The notes under the pieces were generated by a model, which made no database searches, had not been told where the DNA came from, and saw only the letters and a list, made by a program, of their open reading frames with translations. From contig NW_017893344.1 of assembly GCF_001540865.1 (NCBI RefSeq), positions 45,827 through 109,826 on the forward strand: a stretch of DNA of 64,000 nucleotides. Direction: 5' to 3'. The stretch is from Ananas comosus. Its lineage: Eukaryota; Streptophyta; Magnoliopsida; Poales; Bromeliaceae. Below are positions 46,089-56,406 of the stretch, in pieces. Each line of letters starts with the position of its first letter. The first letter of the stretch is position 1. The position numbers were made by a program, and so were the translations under genes.

Positions 46089-47133
46089 GGCGGGTAGTGC
46101 TTGGGGACGACCCGTGCCTGGACCACTTGGGGACTGTGGAGCCTGGGCCTTGGGCAGGCGCAGTCAGCTGTAAATGACAGCGGCCCTGTACCTACGGGTA
46201 GGGCAGAGTTTTGGTTAGGACGGTAGTCCGAGCTTAGACCCGGGTGCGTGGAATGCCACGTGTTGGATCGTGAGATCGAGGATACACCAAATATGTGGTG
46301 ACCCAACCCGAGAATTTGGCGTGGTTTGGGGTCTTGATAGCTCCTGGTTGGAGTGTGTGTGAATTACCAAGTGAGAATTTCGCCCGAAATGTTGGTTGGG
46401 TCTACGCTTGCGAGCGAGAGACGTTGCGTGTGTCGAGACAGGTTAGGCGGTAGGTCTACGTAGAGTTGGCGGTCTATGGACCACCTGCGGAAACCGAGGA
46501 AAGTGGCTTGGCCGGTAACTCTGTTGAGGAGCTGGGATTAGGATTCACGAGCAGAGTCTTCGTGAGCGGTTTGCGACAGCAAAGTCGAGTTGGTCGTGGC
46601 AATGGAAGAAAATAAGTGGTCTCTTGGAGACGCTTGAGGATTGGATAGCCACGTGAGAAATGACGTAAAGCTCTCTTGAGGATTGGAATCGAGATGTGCC
46701 GGAGTGTGCCATCTCGTAATAGAGCGAGATTCGGTTGAGGTTGGAGCACTCGCGATTGGTCGATGCACCAATGATATTGCTTCTAAGCAATGCCGGTGAT
46801 CGAATCGGAGTGTGTTCCCTGATGAGATGAGAAATGCAAAGAGGAGTTCTTTGCTAGCAGGTTGGCAAATGGTGTTGGAGCGTGTGGAGTCGTCAAGTAT
46901 CGACTCACGCTGCCACCGAGACTTGCAGAGTTGTAGTGCACTTTCAGTGTTGCGCTTGGCGAATGTGAGTGAAGCTAGTCTCACACCTTCCGTGGTGGGC
47001 CTTTTGGATTGATCCGATGAGAAAAAGGCCACTCCGAAGTGTGAAAGTGCGTTGGGACCCTCAAATTGTTCGATAAATCGAATTGAGGTATGATTTGAAT
47101 TTCGCGGATGAAATTCTTTTAAGGGGTGGAGAA
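46089..47133 (+). other. 3' internal region of block G with polypurine tract, no recognised gene
   Basis: 1045 bp with no convincing frame and no integrase or chromodomain motif. It ends with TTTCGCGGATGAAATTC and the polypurine tract AAGGGGTGGAGAA (47121-47133), as in element 1 (TTTCGCGGACGAAAC, 5578-5590). Either this family has a long 3' untranslated region or the element was non-coding here. Confidence 0.6.
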
Positions 47134-47283
47134 TGTAACATACCGAACTTATAAAGTTATGAAGTTGCGGTGTATGTTAGCTTGGAAGAGTTAAAAGTGA
47201 GTTCTAGAAGTGTTAGAAAGGTTCTAGCATCGACCGGGGCGAAATGGAGTCGAGTCGAAGTCAAAACCCAAGTCTGGAGCAAG

Positions 47284-47443
47284 TGTACCGGTACAGCAAG
47301 CGACCTGTCACCGGTTTCAGCATGTGAAACCGGTGACACATCAAAGTGTACCGGTACATTTCGGGCGAAAATGAGAGATATGCTCTCGGGTTTGCCTCTG
47401 CGTGGTCGTGGAACCGGTGACACGGGAAAGTGTACCGGTACAC
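47284..47443. promoter_or_regulatory. Mixed dyad cluster, LTR 2 of G
   Basis: TGTACCGGTACA three times, with TCACCGGTTT, AACCGGTGAC and AACCGGTGAC between them. It starts 150 bp from the LTR start. Confidence 0.5.
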
Positions 47444-47500
47444 CTTGGCAGAATGGCACAGTTTTGAGTTTGCTGCAAATGTGAATGTTTGGGGGGTTTA

Positions 47501-47715
47501 TTTGCAATTGTTACAACACCTAAAATACCCCAAACACTCTCCCCTTTCACAGCAGCCCCTCTCCTCTCATTTTCTCTCCCTCTCTCTCTCTAGAAACTCA
47601 ATCCAAAGGTGGATTTGGAGGAGATTGAGGAAGGGTTTGGAGATTTTTGAGGGTTTTGGAGGATCAAGAAGCTCTCCTTCATGGTGGACTTGGAGGAGCT
47701 TGGGCAAAGGTAAGC
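47501..47715 (+). promoter_or_regulatory. Core promoter region and leader splice donor, LTR 2 of G
   Basis: TTTGCAATTGTTACAACAC is followed by AT-rich sequence, a CT-rich run ending CTCTCTCTAGAA near 47592, and AAG/GTAAGC with GT at 47710-47711. With the acceptor at 50744 the intron would be 3035 bp. Confidence 0.45.
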
Positions 47716-50393
47716 TCTCATGCAAGAATACATCTAGGGTTTAGATTTTACCCTTAAGATCTAGAGGTTTGATCTTCTTGCAAACTTTAGAACCATGTAG
47801 AGGCTTGGAAACACATGAAAACCATGTGATCTTCAAGGTGCTCTAATAGTGGATTTCTAGGGTTTGTTCTAAACACCCTAAGAATGGTTCGAATGCTCCT
47901 AGTTGAGCTCCTAGATGTTAAACAAGCTCTCTTTTGCTTGTTTTATAGATCAAATCCGGAGTATTGAGCATATGTCCTATTAGGGCATCCCAAAGAGGGG
48001 TTTTGCTCACATAGGGTTTTGATCTATTTTGACCTCTTGGAAACCTAATTGGGGACCTAACGAACGCGTTGGCGAAATCGGTTTGACCATTCGTCGAGTG
48101 TGCGCGAAGTTATTGACAAAATAACATTGTTTCGTACAGATAGCCGCAGCACGCGAAATAAGGGTCTAAAAATCATGAGATCGGAACCGGAGCACCTTGG
48201 AGTCAAGGAATAAACTCCGGAAAAGACGGATCGCGGTTCAGAGGTCGTTCGCTAGTCGCGCAAGAGTTCGGGCCAAACCGGACAACGGTTGCCGCGGGAG
48301 GCCGATTGCAAGTGACTACAAGCAATCGGAGTGCAAGTCAAGGTGGGTTGTGTTTACCGAAGCGACTAGGTCGCCTGTATGTCTAAGAATGAGTATTTAT
48401 CATTGATGCATATCATGGTAGCTAATGGTAGAAGGTATACATGTATGAAATGAATACTATGTGGGCTACCCAATAATGCATACGGCCATAATGTAGGAAA
48501 ATGTATGATAAGCATGTTGTAGTAAATGCTAAAGAGAATGCATGCTAAAAATATAAAGTACAAGTACAAAAGAAAATGCATATTGCATGTATAGAATATT
48601 CATGTAGAAATGAATGTTAGATAAAGTGCATACTAATATAAGATGTATGTTAAGTAAACACATGAACTTTGTGCATGAACTAGATGATATATAAGTGCAT
48701 GATTGAGATGCTAATGATAAATGCATAACACTAGGATGACTAGAGAACTCGACATTGGAAAACAAGAATAATGAACTATAAGGACAATCTAAAGACATTA
48801 GATCGAGTGGCATTAAACCAAGAATCATCGACATAGGTATGAAAATGGATGATATGAACCTAAGTATCAAAGAACATAAGATGGACATCAAGTGGCAATG
48901 AAACCTAATGTTAGAAAACATAGGTGGTAATGAGAAAGACAACGAACCTAAAATCACATGAACATAGGTTGAGAGTCAAAGGTAATGAACCTAGAGTTAT
49001 ATAAACCTAGGATATGAGTATAAAAGCAGCAAACCTAAAGTCAAGTAAACCTAGGTTGAGTAAAGGACAATGGACCTAAATAGGTCAACACTATAGGGTT
49101 ACAAGACCAACCCTTAAGTGATGTAAAATGGATTCCGGAATCCTCAAAGCTAAATGCATACACCGAGACCAGTGCAGCATATGAGCGACGAAGTTCGCCG
49201 CCCAGGGGCTATAGAACCAAGGTTCCTCGCCCACCCGAAGAACTTCGACGCCGGATGATCGAGCAAGAACAGTGGAGCGATACCGCCTGTATGACGGAAC
49301 CATCCACGTGCCCTATGCGACGATCTCAGCCGCCGGGTGGATAAGGCATGTACCTAGACCACCGTGGGGAGACCTGACCATGGCGTACGCCGCCAGACCA
49401 GCTAGGACATGGAGTACGGTAGGCTCTGGTAAGCTGAGGTGCATGGGAGAGTTCCTTCACCTCGAGCCGGACAGAGCGCGGACTATCCGCGATTGATTGA
49501 CTAAAGACCGAGTCGAGGGGCATAGTGTGACCAAGGTATAAGTAACCTTAGAAAAGAATGACAAATGCTAAAGTATATCGACAATCAAGAATAGCAAAGA
49601 ATAAAGAATCGCCAAAGAATGAGAATGTAACAAAAGAAAAGATATAAAGAACAGCTAATGAAAAAGAATAGCTAAAAAAGTAAAGAAAGGCTACAAGTAA
49701 AGAATGACCAAGAATATAAAGTAGAATCAAGCAAACTACTTACATGACTTACAGGTTTTGCATATCGCATTTTGGGAGGCAGGACATCTGTTAGTTCAAT
49801 AATAACATGATGATAAATATATATAGATGTTATTGGACTAACATGTTAGAGGGCCTCATTAGACATATCGACCGAGCTTTTCCCTTAGGTGGCCGTACCC
49901 ACTGGGAACCATGGAGTTGGTTCTCACCCCACGTTGTTTGGGGTCTTTACAGGTACACACGAAAGCGGCGCGGCGGCGCGAGGCAAGGGCGTAGCTCCGT
50001 AGATAGCGCCCTACCCCAGAGACCGAGATAGCAGTACCCGAGTTGGTGGTCTAGCTTGGGAGGTTTAAAGACAAAGAACAAACTTTTATCAAATTGTAAT
50101 ATTTGTGATTGTATTCGGAAGTTTAATGTAAAAGAAAATTATGGTGTAAAAAATGTATCTAAGTTGAATGTTGTAATAACTTAGTAGTATTATGTTTTTG
50201 ATACTTCCTTATGCAATCTATGAATGAATACTGTTCCTGGTTGGAACCTCTCGTATTGTATTGATTGCGACGCCTTGGACGTACAGGGGAGACTCCGTCC
50301 GCGGCACAGGAAAACCCTGTCCGTTCGGCGGTCTGTTGGCGGCGCCGCGACCCGACCAAATAGGCGGGTGGTCGCGGGTTGTGATAGATATGA

Positions 50394-50406
50394 TGGTATC
50401 GGAGCA
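50394..50406 (+). other. Primer binding site, family G
   Basis: TGGTATCGGAGCA, one change from the initiator tRNA-Met consensus, lies 8 bases after the LTR end. Confidence 0.85.
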
Positions 50407-50729
50407 TAAAATAGAGAATGGGAATAGTTTAGGCAGACCTAGGAGATCCTAGGATAGTGAAACCATAGGAGAATAAGGCTCGTGAGAGACGAGGACTTGT
50501 GATTTATGGCGAAAGGTTAATGGATTGGGTTGTGTCGAAACCTCTAAAATGGATATTAGAGGTAGATTCAAGGTGTTGTTTATTCTCAACCGAGAGTGTT
50601 CATGTTGGGTGCACACAACATGAAACCAAGCGATGAGGATAGATACCCTTGTATGACTTTCGCCTGATTGGCTTTTGAGCCGGTGTTAGTGGTCTCGTGC
50701 TCGACCCAAGATGGTCGAGAACTAATCGA

Positions 50730-50744
50730 GTTGTCGTGTTTCAG
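50730..50744 (+). promoter_or_regulatory. Putative 3' splice acceptor before family-G gag
   Basis: GTTGTCGTGTTTCAG ends at 50744, six bases before the ATG at 50751. It matches the element 1 layout (TTTCAG, GAAGCA, ATG). Confidence 0.45.
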
Positions 50745-50750
50745 GAAACG

Positions 50751-51690
50751 ATGGCACCGCGTAGGCGACCTTCATCCAGATCGGCGCGGGAGGGGACAAG
50801 TGGTGTCCCTGAGCAAACCGGCGCGAGCGGAGACTCAGAGCTTCGCGATCAGTTGGCCACACTCGTGGGATTTATGAGGCAACAAGCTGATGTGGTGCAG
50901 TGGCAGCAGGAGGCTGCTATGCGCCAGGAGGAGCGAATGAAAAGGCTCCAAGAGACGGTGGATCAGCTGGTGGCTGCACCGACTGCGGCTCGTCGAGGAC
51001 GGCCGGGAGTCGCGGCGGAGATATTTTCGTCGGGGTCGGGCGATCCGACTCCGGTTAGTTCAGGGATGGAGGCGGAAAGGGAGCGAGCCTTGGCGGCCCT
51101 CATGGCTTTCAAGCAGTTTGATAAGCCTACCTTCGATGGAGAGGATACAGATCCGTGGATCGTGGAGATGTGGATTGATTCCATGGAAACACTCTTCGAG
51201 GATCTGTACACTGTGGAGCGGGACAAGGTAAACCTAGCCGTGCACTACTTGAATAGTCGGCGAAGGTGTGGTGGAAGGGCGTCAAGCGAGATCGATCGCC
51301 TACTCTCCCTCCTATGACTTGGGAAGAGTTTCGGGGAATGCTATTCTCTGCTTATTTCCCCGACAGTGAGAAAAGGAAGCTTCAGGAGAGGTTCCGGAAG
51401 CTGCGGCAAGGAGACCGCTCAGTTAGGCAATACGAGCGGGAATTCTCTCTATCGTGCATTGTATTCCAAACGTGGTGCGGGATGACAAGGATAAGGCCGA
51501 CTGCTTTGTGCGTGGGCTTCGGCCAGATCTTTACCAGGCTGTGCTCGTACTTAGGTTACAGACTTTTGCCGAGGTCCTGGATCGGGCCTTGTGGATAGAA
51601 CAAGGCAACGCATTCCTGCAGGAGGAGCGCGAGGCGTACTACAAGGAAAAAGGAAAAGGACGGCCGGGGAGTGGATCTGGTGGTCAGTCT
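50751..51690 (+). pseudogene. gag: gag of family G, interrupted by LTR A2
   Basis: It starts MAPRRRPSSRSAREG after the acceptor-like site and has a coiled-coil-like Gln/Glu-rich part (QWQQEAAMRQEERMKRLQET). The Gag core includes FDGEDTDPWIVEMWIDSMET and LFEDLYTVERDKVNLAVHYL. One-base shifts occur near 51255 and 51445; between them the frame gives MTWEEFRGMLFSAYFPDSEK and RKLRQGDRSVRQYERE, and afterwards VRDDKDKADCFVRGLRPDLY. Sequence is lost where LTR A2 inserts at 51691, before the zinc knuckle. The rest of pol is absent because of the gap at 54953. Confidence 0.87.
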
Positions 51691-51859
51691 TGTCACGCCC
51701 CGCCCCGAAACCACTACCAATTTGGCACGATTGGGCCGCGGCGGCGGACTGCCGAACGGACAGCACCTCCCCTGTCCGCTCAAGGCTCAACAACAAGAAT
51801 GTGTACAAGAATTTACCCAGGAAATTAAATTCTAAACATACACATTCACAAGGGCACGA

Positions 51860-54523
51860 TGTCACGCCCGGGTACCAGCGGAAGCATATCCGGTACGTGC
51901 ACAGACCCGCCATACACCTGCAGTATATAAGGCGTCTACAAGCAACAAGTCGATAGGAAGTAAAACAAGAAAGTCCTATCCTGATATCAGAGCAAAGTAC
52001 AAGTCGATGTACAACGAGTATCCAATCCAAGTCAAAATACAAACCAAGATCTCAGCAAAAAGGAGAAGTAACACCACTATAATCTCAACCCCGAAAGTAA
52101 ATATACATCATGGGTATACAAAAAGAATAGATACAATGGTGGTCTCTCTATATATATATGGGCATCACCCTCGGCCGTAGCCCGAGTAGCAAGGTGATCG
52201 ACTAGCACGCTCCTAGTAGTCCCTAGCTAGGCGCGACTCCCTTGCCACGATCCCTAGCCTCTCCTGTAGATGGCTCTGTAAAAACAACCACCAAAAGGGC
52301 GTGAGAACTATTAACAATAGTTCCCAGTGGGTAAGCCGCCAGCCTCGGCGAATTACACCACTAGGCTCAAGATGTACTAAATGAAAGCAATAACAATAAT
52401 TGCATGATTTATAAGCATGATGCTAATAAGTAATAAGCATGTAATCAACATGTAATAGCTTTCTACAGTAATGAACCATTTGCATAAAAGAGATATAGCA
52501 ACTTCTGTAATCATGAACATAGACATGAGTATAAGCACGAACATAAAAGTGACTACTGTACACTTTAAGTAATAAACATTCATTACTGTCCTTTTTCATT
52601 TAGTACTTTCCTTTCATTCACAGGGACCTACCCAAGGTAGTCCAGCTTGCGCCGCGCCTAATGGCCCCGTGGTAGTATACACTCCCCACGGCAATCCACT
52701 TCGGCACCCAATCCCGCACGGGCGAGCAACTGTCGCGTAGGCCAACTCCGGAGTGCCGGCTTGTAGGGAGCGACCCTCACAAGCGTGTGCGAATGAGCAC
52801 GATGGCAAGCAAGCAAAGTCCATTGTCCACATGTCTCAATTCTCATGTTTCATTTGCAGTATTCTCGCTCTCGATCCTTTGATCGACATTTCAGTATAAC
52901 AAATATTAACAACAACTAGAATCCACTAGTTTAGTAAGCATGCAGGAGTAATGCTAATTTACATATGGCATTAGAATCTTTCACTATCATGGCACTATCA
53001 ACATAGGCACAAGCATGTCATAGTTCTCTACTTCAGAGTCAAGAGAATGTCATTGTTCTCTACTTATAATTAAGCGAGTAAAAAGAGAATGTCACTGTTC
53101 TCTACGTTTCATGAGCATAATAACGTGTCTCATTGTTATTCAACTAAACCAAATAGGAATATGAATACATTTAGGCGTGAGGATTCTCTACTTCATAGAG
53201 ATTCTATGTCAATATAGTAAATGTTATGATGACGAATTCTCAAGCCCTTTAGCTATCACATAAGCACACAACTAACACATTTCTATAATACATATAGAAC
53301 ATAGAGGAGCTTCACTTGCTCTGGTTAGGTCCGACCCACCTATTACTCAGCTCAAAACGGTCCAACAGAAGCTCTAAACTCAACTCAAACGGTTCCTGGA
53401 CCTGCTGAAAACAAAACATCAAACCGCATCGAAGCAATTACTTAATAATCCGATTTCGGCTCCAATCACACAAAGTATGAAGTAATAACTCAATTCCCTG
53501 CTTTGACTAGCTTAATACCTCAGATTAAGCTTCCAAAAGGCCCTCCAATGCCAGTCGAAGACAGTCCAAGGGTCAATTACCCTCTCGCTGCGAACAAAAC
53601 CGAAACGACATCAATATAGTCGATTATAAGCTATAATAGTCGAATTCTAGCAATTTCAGCTTCCTAACTGAAATTCTTGCTTACCTCAGGTTAGAACACC
53701 TTCTAAACCAGCCTCAAAAGGTACACGTTCAGCTCAACGAGACTCGAAGACCTGCTGCGAAGAGAAAATTCCAAATTGCATCAATAATCCGCGTATAGTT
53801 CCGATTAAGCTTCATAAATGGCTAAATATTCCACTTAAGCTTCAAAGTAGCTTATCCCTGGTCTAAGAAGGTTAAATCACAGCTAATTATCTCATTTTTA
53901 ATTGCTGAAATCTCAGCCTAGCACAGCAAGAGGCAAAAACCCGAAATTATTACTTAAATCGACGAATAGAACGTCGATAACAGCGAAAGTGAGTCGCTTA
54001 CCTTCTCAAGCTGCCAACCAGTGACCTGCTGGTCCAGGGCTGCGAAAACCCATCCAAAATACTCTCTCACACGTCCACGTAAGCTCTGCGACGCTCGCAA
54101 ACAGCGAAGAACGCACGCGGCGACGAAAACAAGCTAAATCGGCGAATTTTTTGTAGAGAGAGAAAAACCCTAGAGAGAGAGAGAGATGAAGGTGGAAGAA
54201 CAACCTCCTGAGTTCCAGCAACCATTACTGAACTCCCAGAGTCGTGCTGGAATCAAATAGGTGAGAGCAAGATGTGAAATTACCAAACTACCCAAGCTGC
54301 CACGAATCTGCCAGCTTGTACCGGTACAAGGTGATGGCTGTACCGGTACAACAAGCAGAAAATTGCTGATTTTCGCAGATCAATGCAATTTCTCACTTTT
54401 AACCCTCCAATCACTCTCTAACTGGTCAAAAACTTCTCCAAATCATTTAGAACATGTAGAATAGTTCCACACTTCATTGCTCACACTCGAATTTCGCAAT
54501 TTGCAAAAGTTCAGTGTATTACA
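51860..54523 (-). mobile_element. Solo LTR B2 with TSD CACGA
   Basis: TGTCACGCCCGGGTACC at the left and GTGTATTACA at the right bound 2664 bp, with CACGA at 51855-51859 and 54524-54528. It matches B3 along its length, with dyads at 54317-54350 and a donor-like AAG/GTAAGC near 54001 on the - strand. Confidence 0.93.
54317..54350. promoter_or_regulatory. Dyad pair in B2
   Basis: TGTACCGGTACA occurs twice with 10 bp between, 173 bp from the LTR 5' end (54523). Confidence 0.5.
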
Positions 54524-54952
54524 CACGAACAGTGCCAACAATACAAAGAGCAAGTAATCCACAAGATAAAACATGTGAAATAAAGAGAGTACTTTACTAG
54601 CTATTACAATAGTTGCATTTTTTTACATTTACATCATTTTTCCAAAATGAATACATTTGATCCTCAAAATACATAGCTCTCCAACCTCACCTACATGAAT
54701 CTCTCTCAATACATAGGGGTGCTAATGCAAAAGGAAAGCTACTATACTACCACGGTCTCACTGATCGGGCGCGATGCCCTTGCCGCGGTCCTCTCTCGGT
54801 AACCCTGTACCTACCACTGGAAATAGAGTGGGGTGAGAACTATCTTCCATAGTTCCCAGTGGGCTCGGCCGCCGACTCTGCCGATCTCCCCACTAGGTCC
54901 AAGTGGGCACAAGCAACAACAGGTAGATAGATAGATAGATAGATAGATAGAT

Positions 54953-54953
54953 N
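54953..54953. other. Single-N assembly joint in a GATA microsatellite
   Basis: Sequence left of N is LTR A2; right of it is mid-LTR family G. The missing part should include the rest of A2, the pol of G and the first ~1.8 kb of LTR 3. Confidence 0.8.
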
Positions 54954-55812
54954 GTTGGACAAGAAAGATAATGAACCTAGAATCACATGAACCTAGGTGG
55001 GCAAAGGTAATGAACCTAGAGTTAATAAACCTAGGCTATGAGTATGGAAGCAACGAACCTAAAGTATTAACTTAGGTTGAGTAAATGCTTGGATCTAGAT
55101 AGGTCAATTCTATAGGGATAAGACCAACCCTTATGAGATGTGAAATGGATTTCGGAATCCCAAAGCTAAATGGATACACCGAGAGGGGTGTAGGGTGTGT
55201 GCGACAATTTCGCCGCCCAGGGGCTATAGAACCATTGTCGTGGCGTGTGCGACGATTTCGCCGCCGGATGGTTAGCCGGTTAGTGGATCATACCGCCTGT
55301 AGACTGAACCATCGACGTGGCGTGTGCGACGATTTTGCCGCCGGGTGGCTAAGTAATGACCTAGGCTGCCGTTGTTGGGTGAGGTGCGATTCGTTCGCCG
55401 CCAGACGGCTAGGACAGGAGTACGGTAGGCTGTGGTTAGCTGAGGTGCTTGTGAGAGTTCCTTCACCTCGAGCTTGGCAGTGCGCGGACTATCTGCGATT
55501 GATTGACTCAAGACTGAGTCGAGTGGCATAGTTGGCTAAGGTAAAGTAACCTTAAGAAAGAATGGCAAATGCTAAAGTATATCGACAATCAAGAATGTCA
55601 AAGAATAAAGAATCGCCAATGAGTATAATGTAACAAGGAAATGATGTAACGAATAGCTAATGAATGCGAATAGCTAAATAAGTAAAGAACGGCTACATGT
55701 AAAGAATGACTAATAATATGTAGTAGAATCAAGCAAACTACTTGCATGAGTTACAGGTTTTGCATATCGCATTTTGTGAAGCATGTTATCTGTTAGTTGA
55801 ATAATAACATGA

Positions 55813-55847
<35 letters not shown>

Positions 55848-56406
55848 TGTTATTGGACTAACATGTTGCAGGGCCTCATTAGACATATTGATCGAGCTTT
55901 TTCCTTGGGTGGCCGTACCCACTGGGAACCATGGAGTTGGTTCTCACCCCACGTTGTTTGGGGTCTTTACAGGTACACACGAAAGCGGCGCGGCGGCGCG
56001 AGGCAAGGGCGTAGCTCCGTAGATAGCGCCCTACCCCAGAGACCGAGATACCAGTACCCGAGTTGGTGGTCTAGCTTGGGAGGTTTAAAGATAAAGAACA
56101 AACTTTTATCAAATTGTAATATTTGTGATTGTATTCGGAAGTTTAATGTAAAAGAAAATTATGGTGTAAAAATTGTATCTAAGTTGAATGTTGTAATAAC
56201 TTAGTAGTATTATGTTTTTGATACTTCCTTATGCAATCTATGAATGAATACTATTCCTGGTTGGAACCTCTCGTATTGTATTGATTGCGACGCCTTGGAC
56301 GTATAGGGGAGACTCTGTCCGCGGCACAGGAAAACCCTGTCCGTTCGGCGGTCTGTTGGCGGCGCCGCAACCCGGCCAAATAGGCGGGTGGTCGCGGGTT
56401 GTGACA
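54954..56406 (+). repeat. LTR 3 of block G, 3' part
   Basis: From about 55560 it is almost identical to LTR 2 (49560-50386), ending GTGACA before TCCTG. The segment 55190-55410 holds GTGTGCGACGATTTCGCCGC-type tandem repeats that differ from LTR 2. It includes an AT microsatellite at 55815-55846 and the hairpin at 56326-56340. Confidence 0.88.

Larger units (their letters stand above)
47134..50386 (+). repeat. LTR 2 of block G (complete, 3.25 kb)
   Basis: It runs from TGTAACATACCG after the polypurine tract to GTGATA (expected GTGACA) before the PBS, so it served as both a 3' and a 5' LTR. It holds dyads at 47284-47443, the CAATTG box at 47501-47519, the donor AAG/GTAAGC with GT at 47710, a diverged minisatellite region (49150-49430) and the hairpin ACAGGAAAACCCTGT at 50306-50320. 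It codes for no protein. Confidence 0.88.
51691..54952 (-). repeat. LTR A2 (-), holding solo LTR B2, cut by gap
   Basis: The outer pieces are 51691-51854 and 54529-54952. The first is the reverse complement of the A1 tail (12420-12611); the second continues it with GTGCCAACAATACAAAGAGC. It ends in a GATA microsatellite (54922-54952) at the gap. It is inserted in the family-G gag. Confidence 0.8.
45568..56406 (+). mobile_element. Family-G Ty3/Gypsy block: LTR-internal-LTR-internal-LTR, TSD TCCTG
   Basis: TCCTG occurs at 45563-45567 and 56407-56411, with TGTAACATACCG at the left end and GTGACA at the right end. Inside are LTR 1 (45568-46087, then a one-base gap), 3' internal sequence with polypurine tract (46089-47133), LTR 2 (47134-50386), PBS and gag (50394-51690), nested A2/B2 (51691-54952), a second gap, and the end of LTR 3 (54954-56406). 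Three LTRs in one orientation in one duplication suggest a tandem product of unequal recombination, unless the gaps hide a misjoin. Confidence 0.8.

Noticed and set aside
46538..47032. A protein gene on the - strand in the 3' internal region of block G
   Set aside because: No domain, composition follows the + strand, and it overlaps sequence that continues into the polypurine tract.
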